NCBI RefSeq assembly: GCF_037038585.1
Contig: NC_092520.1
Location: 9,378,501-9,442,500 of the forward strand
Direction of reading: 5' to 3'
DNA from: Patagioenas fasciata
Taxonomy: Eukaryota; Chordata; Aves; Columbiformes; Columbidae
DNA length: 64,000 bases
Positions 1 to 13,505 of the stretch are shown piece by piece (position 1 is the stretch's first letter; each line of letters begins with the position of its first letter). The notes beneath the pieces are model-generated. The model did not search any database and was not told the origin of the DNA. It was given only the letters and a program-made list of their open reading frames with translations. The position numbers and the translations under genes are program-made.

Positions 1-3000
1 TCCACGACTCTTCTGCTTCTCCCTTCTTAAACTGAAAGAAGAAGGTGAATCAGTGAAAGAAATCATGTCACCTCAGCAACGTCAAGCTGAGAGCAAATTT
101 ATAGCACTTAAAAGTTTTAACACCTGAAGTGCATGTGATCCGGTAGCGTAGTTATTACCTGGTTTTCTTCTTGTTTATTTAATAAGCACCAACTGGAGAC
201 ATTATAAGCTGTCTGAACCCCATCCGTAAGTTCATTTTGGTTTTGCAGTTAGTTTTCTTCTGCCTTGTACATAGTAATACAGATACATTATTGTTTTTTG
301 GTTTCGCTCCTCTTCCCTCCGAATGCAGAGCAGAAGTGCATCACCGTTTGTTTACAAAGCCGCTCAGCCAGCCTTTGGCCAGAAGACACGGTCGTACAGC
401 AGGGGGGTACTAAATCAGAAACCGATGTCTCAGTTCAGCAAAGCACTTTCTTAAACAATATGAAGCCAATAAGGCTATAGCTCCGAATACTTTACTCCAA
501 AGGGCTGTAATTACTCGTTTGTTTCCCATCAAATTCAATCTGCTTTGGATCTAGTCCTAGACATTTGCTGGAAGATGTCATTAAATTAAATGAGAGGAAA
601 GTCAGGCCGATAATCTCTCGATTTCTAAGAAATCGCTGGTTATATCATGTGTCCACTCAGATGCTCAAGCAGCAGCCACGGGGGGACCACGCATCACACC
701 CACATCTCTGGCCCACTGGCTACAAGCATAAATATTTACTCTATTTGGGTTCTCTCTTTGAATTATTACTTTAATAAGGTATACAAGGTAATTAATTCAA
801 GTCTACAGGTTTGGCATCTGTAACTTATACTTAGTCCAACTGGAAGTTTTGAATGGTTGCATAATAAAGACAGAAATTTTAAGTGATTAACTAATCATAT
901 TAATGGAAAAAATGAAGCAAGTTTTTGGTAGACAGAATTAAAAAAAACCCCTCTTCCTGAATAGCTGCTTATTAGTGCTTGCTTCCTTTGCACACAGCTT
1001 TTGGGAAATACTTCATTTTATAAAACAATGCATATCTCATAACATGTATAGGACACAGCAGTCGATATATCACATATATTTCTAACAGACTGTGCTTGAG
1101 ATCATTGCTGGTTGAGATAAAAGATGTTATAAGACAACTGAGCAAGCAGGTATGCTGGCTGCATGGTTAAGTTAATTTGGAGAGACTCATGTTCACTTAC
1201 TTGATCTGCAACAAATGTCCCATATTGCCTTGGGCGAGCTAAATTCAGTTCCCTGCTGAAGTGAGGATAACTCCATTTCCTTGGCTCAGAAGAGTGCTCC
1301 AAAACTCAATGTGAAATACACTACAGCAATACGATGCCCATGACTGCCTGATCCTTTCTCGAATGCATATTAGTAATTCAGAAACTGCCCGCTGTAACTA
1401 TTTGATAAGAAACACAACAGAGCTCTAAAGTATTATATGCAATGCAGCAAATGCGTGAGGAGTCCGATAGCTTGAACTTCAATGCCTGAATGAATCTTAT
1501 TAAAGCAAGCAGAAGCTGAATGAGTGATACGTGCCTTCAAAGTCATATGTGCTGAATGCCTCCAAGAATGAAGAGTAAGAAATAATAAACCACAAGTATT
1601 TCTCCCATTCATGTTGCTTTCATGTTTTTTCCACATCTCTGTGTTCAAACTCAGTTCCTATGCTTTGCCACAGTCTGGCAACCAGAGTCCGGGATGATGT
1701 GTTTAACCACAGTCTCGCTGGCCTGAAAAATTACCCTGCCTCTCAAGTTGCAGAAAATTCTAAACCTAATAGTGCATTCAACATAACAAAGATGTTTCTT
1801 AATTTGTGGAGCAATAACTAAGTACCTTTACAACGTCTAGTATATTTTTCTTTACCTCATGCTTGTCAGGTGAATTACCACACATGTATATAGATCTCCT
1901 CTCTAGAGACCGAACTTTGAGATCCACTCTCAAGTACCGCTGTCTCAAAGCATGTTCTCTGTTTCCACCTAGATCTTTTATTGGGAAAAAGTGTCAGGAT
2001 TTTGGCCATTTCCCCAGGATTTCTGAAAGCCCACGATCCAGCTCAGAGCTTCAGTGAATCCAAAGCATCCAAAAGATGATCAGCCTCTCTGCGTACATAC
2101 AGCCTATATGCAAAGCAGATGCAGGATGCCTGGGAATCTCAGACATACAGTCACAGTACATGTGTGAATCAGCACCATAGTTCCCAGATGCAAGTTAATC
2201 TCATCATCTGGACACATCAGAGCTCTGCAAATGCCCAGAAGCATGAAAATGTTCTGCAGAGCTCCACAAAGGCACAGTCAGTCCAGCACAGCCCTGGCGC
2301 TGCAGGGTCACCTCCGGTTTCCTCCCAGGGAAATCCTGGCTACAAATACAAGAAGCCTGGAAATAAACACAAGTTCTTGACAGGTGAATGTAAGCTCTTG
2401 GTATTCATAATATTTTAGATATTGCTTTTCAGGTGATGTTTTTAAACCTCAAATTATGCATTTAGCAGTAAAGTCAGAAGCATCCCAGGAAGGTGTTTGG
2501 TGTCTCCCTTTTGTGTTCACACAGTATCTATTACCAGGATGCACATGTGACACTCTGAGAAATTAATGCCACGCAAAAAAGAGCCCTTTTTGAATTTACA
2601 ATATTTTAAAGAATGCCAGTGAGAGGGACTTTTGTGGTAACCTTGGACAACAGACAGTTTAGCCTTACAAACAGCTTAGATAAAATATTCACCATCTGCC
2701 AGATGAAAACTGAGACGATACTGAGCTCAGGTAACTGCAAGCGGGAAGACTCAGGACCTGAACTAGAGTCAGAATCTCCCGCACCGAGTTACAAACTGCC
2801 AGGGGGTTCTGCACACCCCTGCTCTGCACAGGAGCAGCATCCTCAACTGTCTCTGCCCGCTGCCTGTTGTACAAACAACACACAGGGCAGGATGGATGCC
2901 TCAGAGATACTTTAATATTAAGATAAGCAAGTTAAGTGCTGAGGCAACAGAAGTCAGGCTGGATGAAGCCTCCTCCTCGTCTCACAGGAGAGAGCTCCTG

Positions 3001-3206
3001 TACCTGACCCTCTATTATTTGTTTTCATCTTTCCCCTCTGTCCCTCTCTCCACCTCTTTTAAGCAAAGAGATGATCTCCAGCCACATCCAGCAAAACAGA
3101 AGTGAGCAAAAATAGGGAGCACAAAGAAACTGGTTCAAAGGAACTGGTTGCTCATTATGTTGCACTATTTGTCCTTTGGTATCCTTTTGCCTACAAGGTT
3201 CTGTGA

Positions 3207-3650
3207 ATCACAGAATGTCAGGGATTGGAAGGGACCTTGAAAGATCAACCAGTCCAATCCCCCTGCCAGAGCAGGAACACCCAGATGAGGTTACACAGGA
3301 AGGTGTCCAGGCCAGTTTGAATGCCTCCAGAGAAGGGGACTCCACAACCTCCCTGGGCAGCCTGTTCCAGTATTATGTCACCCTCACTGAGAAGAAGTTC
3401 CTTCTCAAATTTAAGTGGAACCTCCCGTGTTCCAGTTTATACCCATTGCCCCTTGTCCTATCACTGGTTGTCACCGAGAAGAGCCCGGCTCCATTCTCGT
3501 GACACTCACCCTTTATATATCTGTAAACATTAATGAGGTCACCCCTCAGTCTCCTCCAAACCAAAGAGCCCCAGCTCCCTCAGCCTTTCCTCATAAGGGA
3601 GACGCTCCACTCCATCATCTTCATGGCTCTGTGCTGGACTCTCTCAAGGT
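3207..3650 (-). mobile_element. CR1 LINE 3' fragment (GAGCAGGAACACCC type)
   Basis: This is an antisense copy starting with ATCACAGAATGTCAGGGATT, the complement of the CR1 3' end. It runs through CCCTGCCAGAGCAGGAACAC, a decayed stretch of ORF2 C-terminal coding sequence, and CTCCTCCAAACCAAAGAGCC. It is 5'-truncated near 3650. Its closest relative in the window is the copy at 46238-47000. Confidence 0.92.
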
Positions 3651-5234
3651 TCTACCAACAGATGGACAAACTGAGTTTTCAAATACACCTGTGTAAAGGA
3701 GGTCTAGGCAGGAAATGAGGGCACTGAAGCACAGAGGGGAAATTATTTGCAGGAATACCTAAAGCAACAGCAGCAAAGAGCAGCAGCTCTGGCACAAGCC
3801 ACCCAGTATGTGCCTATTCACAGCATGAATCTATCTCAGCTACTTCAGACATTTACAGTGCGGGTGTCTGCAGGTGAACAGGCCACCCTGGGACCTCTTT
3901 GTACTCAAGGGACAGCAGTGCCACAGCTCATCCAGAATGGAGATGGGCAATAACTGCAATGCACAGAATAACAGGTATCCAGATGGTGCCACCGCCTTGG
4001 ACACGTTGCAGATCTGGAAACTCTCACCTACTAGAGGCTCCTCTGTCCAAGGGTCTCACAGTACCCAGCAACATTCTGCCAGATAGGAAAAGGCTATGTT
4101 GTGTCAAAATCAAGTTTTATGCCTCTCTAAGAGACATAGAGCATGTCCCATAGTGTGACATTACTACAAACCTGAAAGGGAAGAGGCTCCCAAGTCGTCA
4201 AGGAAATTTGATTTGGCTGTCAAATCAGGGCTCATTGCAATCAGTTCAGATTTAAGAGCAATTTTGTAATATTTAGGAAAATTAACAGCAGCAGTAAACT
4301 GACCAAGAGATACTTTAATTAACGAGACTGAGGTTTATGCATCCCACAAGCACACTCGATATAGTGCTACAGTTCAGAGATTAAATTATGATGATGCCAG
4401 GCAAAGACACGGAGAAAGACACAGGAACAATTTCAGCTCTTCATTGCTTCCCCACAGATCCGTGATCTCATTCACTGTCCTACTCCCCTACTCCAACACT
4501 GACAAACATTTAAGGTCCTGTGAACTCCTTTATTTATTCTTCGACAAAAGTAAAAAGTTTAAAGTATCCACTTCACTGAATTTGCTCATGAAACACTAAT
4601 TGAAAACTTCTTGCTCTGTGTACCAAATTGCAGTGCAAATATTATGATTCTGTAAGTCAAACAAGATTAATATCCCTCTTTCCCTACAGGAAATCCTAAA
4701 AAAGGCTACAAGTGTTTCCAGCTTTGCAGGAAGTGGAACTGCTGGACTCTCATACACTTTCATATTTGGCTTCAGTGGAAAACTCATTTTGCAAGTCCAC
4801 CAAACACCAGCTATATCCCTACAGGCAAAGCAGTCGCACTGCCAGTCCATAGGACATTTGACCTTGCAGGAAACCTGAAAGGTACTTGAACAGAACAACA
4901 AGATCTGGTTACAGCTGCACTCTCACCACTAAGCCATTAATGCTTATCTTTAATATGCAATTAATGTCTAAAAAGTGGCCAACACCAAACCTGTTTTCCA
5001 GCAGCAGCCAGAGTCTCGCTGCTGCTTTCCAGTACCTTCCCATCACTTCTGTTTATATGAGAAATGACTTTGTTATCTTAGAACTTCAAACACAGTTAAT
5101 ATGTGAAATGCAAAACAATTACTTGCCTGTAGGGAGAGTGGCCCAGTTTCAGCAAGCGTCAGTCACGCATTCATTCTGGTTTCGTAACCCCAGTTACCCT
5201 TGACCAGTGGACATCTGGAAGGTCACAACGCAAC

Positions 5235-5458
5235 AGCACTTTTGTGAGTTTTATTAAGCTACAAGAACTCTCCAGGACAGTTTCAAACTCTCCAAGGTAT
5301 CTCGCTCAGTGCTCTTGGTTTTCCTCCAGCAGCTCTTGCGCACGAGTCCAGCTCTTCTCGCCTGCGTGCCAGGGAACAGCTTCTGGCATTGGAAAGGCAG
5401 CGCTGAGCTGGTTGCTCCAAAGCTCATAAGGAAGATGAATGAGCTTGGACAGATGATG
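5235..5458 (-). other. candidate terminal exon of unknown identity inside ME3 intron 1
   Basis: On the minus strand CTTAATACTCTATTTTAG precedes 5458 and makes a convincing acceptor with a branch-point-like CTTAAT. From 5458 a frame of exactly 50 sense codons runs to TGA at 5308-5306. Its composition looks protein-like (many Glu, Lys and Ala; stretches such as MPEAVPWHAGEKSWTRAQEL), and an AATAAA follows at 5255-5250. The phase is compatible with the ME3 exon-1 donor. I do not recognise the peptide. It may be an alternative last exon of ME3, part of a nested transcript, or a coincidence; a second frame is also open across the same bases. Confidence 0.25.
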
Positions 5459-6989
5459 CTAAAATAGAGTATTAAGAAGTACTTTTGATTTTTTGGGATA
5501 CACAACTGTGGAAGCAGCTGGAGCCTTCATGTGATTTTTGTAACAGTAGAAATTGATGATATTGGCAGATGCCATTTTTGCTTTGAGATTTTGGCTTAAA
5601 CAATTTGTGAGCACAATTTTTCACATATGTTTCCCTTTTAATTACTATCTGTTAACAAGCAAGATGGGAAATTTCACACTATACCACTTTCATCCCTTTG
5701 TGATCAATCTCGTGTCTTGAACAGTACAATTTCTTATTCCTAAATCCAAAAAAGGCTCAATGCAAAATTGATTGAAATCAGCAGAAATCCTCCCTATGCT
5801 GCTTCTCGGAGACCAAACGGCAATGCTCAGGGACACCTCAATGCTGTTGCAAGCACTTTTTTCCCCCCAGATATAAGCCAGTAAAAGCTGTTGGCATCAG
5901 CACTTGGAGTGAAAGGCATGTCACACACGTCTCCTTCTAATAAATACGGCTGCACATCACAACCTGGGCAATCTACCAAACCCAAGAGGAATCTGTTGCA
6001 TGTGTGCAATGAGAAACAAGCCCCAGTGGTGCGGACACTGAAAGTCTTCCAAACTTGAGAGGGAAAATAAGTCTTTCTTACCTTTGAACAACTGAGATTG
6101 GTGTCTTATAAGCTTGCCAAATACATCACATTCAAAGACAATGCAAGCAAATTCAGCAGTGAGTGTATAGCAGCAGACACCACAGAACACAAGCCATTTT
6201 GCATTAGGATCCTCATTAACTTCTGCTTGGAAAGCTTTCTCTAGATGTATTAATACCTACCTGGAGCACACAGTCACTTTTATGTATTATTGATTTCCAT
6301 CACTTCCACTCATCAAGCCACTCCATCTGCTCAGCACTGGGGGAAAAGAGGAGTTTTCAGCTCTTCTTCCCAATATCCTCATCACTTCAAACACTTTCAG
6401 ATCCTCCTGTGCAAACTGTGTCTCTCACCCAGCGACCACCTGGGCTGCTGAACCATCCCAGGACAACGTGGAGTTCAAACCTTTGCTCCGCCCTACAAAA
6501 GCATCTGTTGCAATTCAAGAGCTTATTCACAGTGCACTAGCGCAAATGGTGCATCTCTCCCAGATGTTTTTTGGTTTTAAAGAGGTTTTGTAAAAAAAAA
6601 TATTAAAAATACAAATCAATGGGAGGTATGATACATTTTTTATTACATTTAGTTGCGTTTTTTTGTTTGGTTAGTTCATTTTGTTGGGTCTTTGCTTGGT
6701 TTTTGTTTGTTTGTTTTACACAGTATTCAGACCTAGCACTTCAGCAAGTAATTTTTGTCATTTGGTTCATTTTATGGCCAGATTAGAAAACCTTTATAAA
6801 GTATTAGGGGAGGGAAGGGCTTTGTCCCTCCACTACCTGTGATCAGGGATCTGATTTACAGACAGGGTTGTTTTATCCCAGCAATTAACTACAGACACAA
6901 ATGGTAACATGAAGACACCTCATTCCCTGTAAGGTAGGAAATGGCTAATGGGGAAAAGCTTGGGGGCTGGACTTTTTCATTCTTTTTGG

Positions 6990-7109
6990 TTATTGGACCA
7001 ACTGATCTACTTGATAGAAAACACCTGAGTTGCTAGAAGAAGGGCTATGAACATGAAAGCCTCTGGTTTTACTTCTTTCCCTCCCCATCTAAACCAGTTG
7101 GTCCAATAA
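6990..7109. repeat. perfect 15-base inverted repeat with 90-base spacer
   Basis: TTATTGGACCAACTG at 6990-7004 has its exact complement CAGTTGGTCCAATAA at 7095-7109. Flanking bases pair only partly. It could be a small foldback relic or chance; no terminal duplication was evident. Confidence 0.6.
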
Positions 7110-7569
7110 AACACATTATCTCTCCCTCCAGCCCCTGCCCCACTTACAGGCTTAGACCATCCTGACAACAGAAACGCTTCATCATCTGGACACTTCCAAA
7201 AATCACAGGATTTGGCACACACAATACATGCACTTCTTTGCAAATAATGACAGCTAAAATTACCTGCAGGTTTAACATCAAACCATTAAACAAAGTTTAA
7301 TAGTTTCCATGATGAATTTAACTACTGGGGAAGTGACAAACCCATTAGCCAAGCCCAAGAGTTAAAATTCAAGATGTCTTGTGCAGGAGAACGTAACACT
7401 GCTTATATTCAAAATAACTAATTCCTTCCTATGTTGAAAAACACAGCAAAGCCTTAACTACGTGTTTGATGAGGCTGAACAGAGTTAACCCATATGGCCG
7501 CATTACAAAAAAGACTGATCACTTTATAAGCTAGACACACAGAAAAAATTGCTCTGAGATGTGAAGCTA

Positions 7570-7606
7570 ATATATATATATCTAGATAGATAGATAGATA
7601 GATATA
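7570..7606. repeat. compound TA / GATA microsatellite
   Basis: Five TA units are followed by about five GATA units (TAGATAGATAGATAGATA). It lies in ME3 intron 1 and is likely polymorphic. Confidence 0.95.
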
Positions 7607-10600
7607 CAATACAGAAATTTAGTAAAAATCTGTTTTGTTTCCATGGTTCCACGTGTTGAAGAAGGACATACGCACAACAGAGAGCTGCAAAGTGAAGTGA
7701 AGCAGAAAATGCTGATACACAGAAAACTTTTGCGTTGGTGTTATTTTCTTTGTCAGAACCACAGTCTGCTCAGTTTCTGTCTGAGTTTTGTGTTTGGCAG
7801 CTGCAGAACTATAAAAAGCGCTGCCATTTAAAACATTTTTTGAAAGAAAGATATTGTATGAGGCTGACAATACACATGTAATTTATCAAAATGTCATGTT
7901 GTTTGGGGAGACAGATAACAAGTGTCAACCCTGGGCCTCGAAGAGGAGCTTAAAAATTAAAAACACGCTCATCATGTCTACGTAAACACATTATAAGCTG
8001 GAAGTAGTCAAGTTTGCTGCTGTGCTAAGCTTTCTATTGAAAGAGAGGGCATTATAGCGGTGTTTATTCTTCCCCAAGCATCAAGGCCTGTCTGACCTGC
8101 TCACAACAGCTCTAAAGCCCAGTCAGTCCCAAAAGAATTTACTTGGGTGAAAGCTACAATAGGCTGTTCAAGGTTTGATAGCAAGTCTGCTAAGTCAGTG
8201 AGGTAAAGACAGAAAAAATAAGAAAGAGTTAGAGCAAAAGCACAAGACAAAGCAAAAACTGTTGTTTTTTCAGCCAGGGTAAAAGGTAAGACAGCATCAC
8301 TTATAGCAAGTCAGAAAAAGAAACTATCCCAAAGCCTAAATATTATAAACACTCATAACTTCCCCCTTCAAAGGGCATCAATGGAGCGCAGTTGGTTGTT
8401 AACAGTCCATGGGTTAAATCCTGGCTCTCCCAGCTCCCAGGAACCAGCCATGGTTATAGCAGGGTCAGACAGGGCTCTCACATAAACACATCTCCAGTGC
8501 CTGATTCTTCCTTTCCGAGCATAAAAAGCACATCTCCATCCCCTGTATTCATCTCTGTGGAACAGAGCTGGAGTGCAAGCCCCTCAGCAAAACACGTCTA
8601 GTGAATAGAAAAATGACTATGTGTGCTTTTTCCAATATGCTTTCTTAGTAAGGAGAAAAAAAAATTGATTATATGTCAGGTTCTGCAGATGCCATGAAAA
8701 CAAAGAATTATTTGTGGGGGTGGGGAAAGGAGCATCAAGAGACAAATAGGGTACAGCCAGAAAATTATTACTGTGTATTAAACTGAAAAACAGTCTCTTA
8801 TTGTGTTGAATCCCATTTATTGTGCTCTAAATATAAAAAAAATATACAGTACCATTTGTAATTATTATGTTCTGTTCCCACAGCACATGCAAGCTATGGA
8901 ATTTATGCTGATTTCGAGAAATTGCATACTGCACTTGATTGTGTCAGCAGATGAAAAACAGAACAGAAACTGGATATGTGGTGATTAAAGGCAGAAGATT
9001 AAGGGTCAAACTACACAGCTGAGGCCATCCTGTAAGTTTTTAAGATGATCTTGCATATCTACGTCTGCTGTAAGCCTAACAAAACTCATTTTTGCCACTC
9101 ACCAATTTCAATATATTGCACTGATAAAACTGGGGCAGAACGGCATTTTTTTATATAAAACACTCTCACCTTGTAATAAAGGAAGTAAAATCCACATGCT
9201 GCTCCCACTCTCTTGGAGCATTGGTGTCAGTCTATGGGCCTCTGGGGTGTACGAATCACACTGTCTGACCTGCTGGGGGCTTTTACCCCTAGAAAGAGGG
9301 ACACTGTGCATTAAGACCCAGGCCTCAGGATCCCGAGCACTCAGTTTCTCTTACCATCAGGCTTCAAGTCAGAGCAGTGGAGTCACCGAACAGTTTCCAG
9401 CTCTTGTTCCTAAGAAACTGCTGGGTTGGTTTGTCTCTTTGTTACAGACCCATCTTTCCTTTCTCAGCTCCAAATGAATGTCAGTAACAGCAGCTCCAGT
9501 GTTCCTCTGGAGGTGGCTGCTATAGAAGCTAAAGAGGAATTTAGTTTACATTTTCTTTATTCAAAATCAAGTCAAATAGAATTTGCTCCAGGTCCAGTTT
9601 CGTTCAGTAAGTGCCAGCAAAAATTCAGCGGACAAATCCTGCACTACAAAGCTACTGGACTCTTCCTTAGCAGGGACCTTACTGCACAGCAAATTCATCT
9701 CAAACCAAAGCCAAGTCATAAAATCTGGCTCTTCATTTTGTGAATTAACGCTGCCTTCCCCGCAGCTTCAGTTAAATCATCGCTAATTCTGACGAGCACC
9801 AATGACTCAACATACAGCAGCACACAGTTTCTAATGTCAATTACATTATATTTCATGCTACTTACGTGGGCCAAGGCTTGAAACCTGCTGAGGTCAGTGA
9901 TGACTGTTTACAGGACCAGCCCCATACGTAACAGGCTCTGTCTTACACCCACAGCGCTTCCAAAGTAATCAACTGGCTGTTGGCCACACATTTCACTGGA
10001 TGCAATGGACAGGAATGCTGAGCAAGCTGCAACATTCTGCCCCAGATCCATTCTAACTGCAATAATATCCATTTTCATACTATTTAGCAAACAGTTTGTT
10101 TTACTTCAGTGCAATTCTTATTCAAGTGCCAAAAAAGCTTTGTCCCCTCTGTGAAACAAGAGCTACATTCAGTCTTGGCTCTGCCCTACCAAAACATGCC
10201 TAGTGTAGGGGTTATGGCTTCTTTAAAAGAAAGGGCATGATAAAAAGAGAGCAACATAGGCAGCTGCCAGTCTGATGATTTTCCACAACTTACAGTCAAT
10301 TTTAAAGGTATTTTTGTAATATAAACTGCTTGGGAAACAGAAACAAGTATTTTGGTCCAAATGCAATTTATTTTTATTGGTATCTTACAGTGACCACAAA
10401 CATAAACTCAGCACTTATAAAAGCTGCGCAACTGATATGTCCAAGACCTCTTGATGCATTTACAAGGGCTAAACAACCAACTTACTACAGGGTTAGTACA
10501 AGGTGGGCAGAGGCAGCTCTGCATCTGCAGCCTCTCACCTCCGCAGCACCAGATTCCTCTGCACTTCCAAGCTCTTCCCCCAGAACTCCACTCCCAAAGC

Positions 10601-11079
10601 ACCAGCGGTGTCCCCAGGGACAGTGACAGTGTTGGCAGGAGGTTATGCAGAGGGGCAAGAGGGCAGATGGCCTCCTGGTTTGGCTATAATAAGGGACAGG
10701 GACTGGGATCCAAGCTGGGGAAGCAACGGGACTTCTGCAGGCTGCTGCCAATACCAGAAGCAGCAGTAGACTTATTCTGGGATTAGTTTGCTGACCATGC
10801 CATAATGACAAGTTCTTTGGTACCAAAATATTAGGAAATGCCATTGCCAAAAGATACTTTGGACTCAGATAAAGATATGCTTGATATTAACACCAAACAA
10901 ACAAAAATGAAATTCCGCATACCAGGATGAAGGCCAAAATAAACCTAGCTGAGCAATCCTATTGCCAGGACACCACCACATTTGCCAAAATACTGGGCCA
11001 AACCTCACCCCCTTGGAGTTTGCGTCCACTGAAGTCAATGGTGATATACTGATGTTTGACTGGTGAAATAACTGAGACC

Positions 11080-11343
11080 AGTGACAGAACCCAAGGGAAT
11101 GGCAGGAAGATGTACCGGGGGAGGTTTAGGTTGGACATGAGGAAAAGCTTCTTCACCCAGAGGGTGCTGGACACTGGAACAGGCTCCCCAGGGAGGTGTC
11201 ACGGCCCCAAGCCTGACAGTGTTCAAGAAGAGACTGGACAACGTCCTCAGACACACGGTGTGAACTGTGGGGTTGTCCTGTGCAGGGACACGAGCTGGAC
11301 TCGATGTGAGTCCCTTCCAACTCAGGACATTCTATGACTGTGA
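11080..11343 (+). mobile_element. CR1 LINE 3' fragment (CACGGCCCCAAGCCTGACAG type)
   Basis: This sense copy starts near GTGACAGAACCCAAGGGAAT, passes through GGTTTAGGTTGGACATGAGG and GCTCCCCAGGGAGGTG, and ends in TTCCAACTCAGGACATTCTA. It is nearly identical to the copy at 53205-53443 except for point changes and a small deletion near its 3' end (about 11306). Confidence 0.9.
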
Positions 11344-13125
11344 AAGAACCACTAAAAACATGAAAACAGCTTCTCTGCCCTGGACACCACAGAAGGCTCA
11401 TCACACTGCACAGTGCTCCAGCTCACATTTCAGCTCCAGATTATTTGATGAAGATCTCTCTCTCAGCTGTGGTTTGACTTGGGTCTGAAGTGGCCCATGT
11501 GCTGCAGAGTTTGGCCATGAAAGTGTCTGATTTCATATCCCTAGAAACACGAGAGTCCTACCAGGTCAGTTAATCTACATGAGTGTTGTGTCTCCAGTAG
11601 CAGCCATAAGCCTCACAAAGAGTAAACAGGTAAATAGAAGACACTCTTCCCCGCACAAGCCCGTCCTTTCATTATTTTCAGTTTGGGGACTTTCTAAGTC
11701 AGATGTGGTTTTAGTGTATTTAGTAACTTGCAGTGTTTTTTTTTTTTTTAATGAATTTGACCAGTCTAAAACTTGTCCCTCAGACCTTGCTCGAATAGCT
11801 ATGGGCTTCTAGAAAACAAAGGTGGAATCTCCAAACTCTGCCCACCTTGTACTCTCAGTTCGCAAAACATGAACAGATGGTACGTTAACAAATGCTGGCA
11901 GTCACACAGCCACTTAAAGCCCTGTGCCTACCTCAGTAGTTACATCTCTCCAAACCTGAGCTAGGCAACCAGGAACTCCAGCTGTAAGAATATAACCTTG
12001 TGGATTTAGAGAGATTTACTAATCTGAAAACAGAAGGCTGCCTCGACTTGATCTTGCCAGCTGCCATTTCAGACACACTGTTCTTGTGCTCGTTACTTAT
12101 TTCATTTACATGCAATCATTTTAGAAACCCAGCTAATTTTAAGCCTGTTTCACCACAGTCGTCGAGTCCAGCCACATGCAAGATGCATCTCAGCTGCAGG
12201 GGCAAATTACTGACACCATGTTCAAAGAACCCTCAGCTCAATTTCAGTCCCTGCAAAGCTGAAGGACAAACAAACTTTCTGCATTTTAATGATGTGTACA
12301 GCAGCACATTCCAGAAACACTGCAGAAACCTACACCAATTCTTCAAAGTTTCATCCTTACAGACCCGGACTGGTAATTTTGGTTTTTTGGATTCCTTGGG
12401 TTTTTTGGTAATTCATTATGACACATTTTGTGAAAAGAAATGGAGAGCATGCATGCACATCAGAAGAGCACAGGGTATTATCCAGAAGTCCCCAAATTCT
12501 GATCTCCACACTGCACCATGCAGAGAACTTGAGTGTATTATCTCAACCCTTCAAATATGGCAATATCTGAAACTCTGAAAACAAACTGCAGCCTCCAGTT
12601 CTGCATCCGTTTGTGATAGTAGATCTCCAAGGAGGCAGGATTTATCCCAAAATTAGGACTTCCAGCAAAAGCCATAAAGTGCTGTCAACCTTCCAACTGA
12701 ACAGAGCAGTCAGATTCAGATGTCATGAACAAAATTACAGTCGATTTTGGACATGATTTTTGAGTCCCTACAGGCGTGTGGTCAAATCCGGAACAAACAC
12801 AGCTCAGCCTGTTTGCTAAAACACAGAGGATTTGACAGAATCCCTGGAAGAACTGGGGAGTCGTGAGCAGCACATCTGAGATGAGCAAAATAAATGTCAC
12901 AAATCTCAAGAATGGGCAGCAGCGTCTGAGGAAGGACACAACACAGTCCTGCCCACACCGAACACAAGGCAACTTTGATAAATGAGGTAGTATGTAAGAG
13001 GTGGCACATCTTTCCTCCCAGGACCCAAGTGCTGAATTAGCTTCTCACAGGCTGAAGCCCCACAGTAGAAGTGACTCGTCTCTCAGCGAGTCCAGCTCCA
13101 CTCCTGCCCTGTCACAAGTTACTTA

Positions 13126-13505
13126 CAGAATCACAGAATTGACTGGGTTGGAAAAGACCTCAGAGATTATCAAGTCCAACCCTTGGTCCAACTCCAGTCC
13201 ATTGACTCGATCATGGCACTGAGTGCCATGTCCAATCTCAGTTTAAAAACCTCCAGGGACGGTGAGTCCAGCACCTCCCTGGGCAGCCATTCCAATGCCT
13301 GACCGCTCTCTCTGCAAAGAATTGCTTTCTAATATCCAGCCTAAATTTCCCCTGGCAGAGTTGAAGCCCATGCCCCCTTGTCCTATTGCTGACTGCCTGG
13401 GAGAAGTGACCAATCCCCACCTGGCTATAACTTCCCTTCAGGTAGTTCTAGAGAGTGCTGAGCTCACCTCTAAGCCTCCTCTTCTCCAGACTAAACAACG
13501 GCCAA
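13126..13505 (-). mobile_element. CR1 LINE 3' fragment (AAAAGACCTCAGAGAT type)
   Basis: This antisense copy begins CAGAATCACAGAATTGACTG and continues through CCTCCAGGGACGGTGAGTCC and CCTAAATTTCCCCTGGCAGA. It breaks off near 13505 in AGACTAAACAACGG. It belongs to the same type as the long copy at 18289-19388 and is more diverged. Confidence 0.92.

Noticed and set aside
3718..3760. Short MIR-like string (GCACTGAAGCACAGAGGGG)
   Set aside because: Too short and isolated to call a repeat.
6079..6226. Exon-like minus-strand segment bounded by CAG and GTAAGA
   Set aside because: Open in one frame, but phases do not join with the other exon-like segments (7151-7252, 5830-5972), so a connected gene could not be built.
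10408..10850. Overlapping frames on both strands in a GC-richer patch
   Set aside because: Frames on both strands and no recognisable product; composition effect. An AMAFP string was checked as possible malic-enzyme exon 2 but the following residues do not fit.
12000..12578. 192-codon plus-strand open frame in ME3 intron 1
   Set aside because: No recognisable domain, no clear splice or promoter context, and composition rich in Ser, Cys and Leu as expected of a chance frame.
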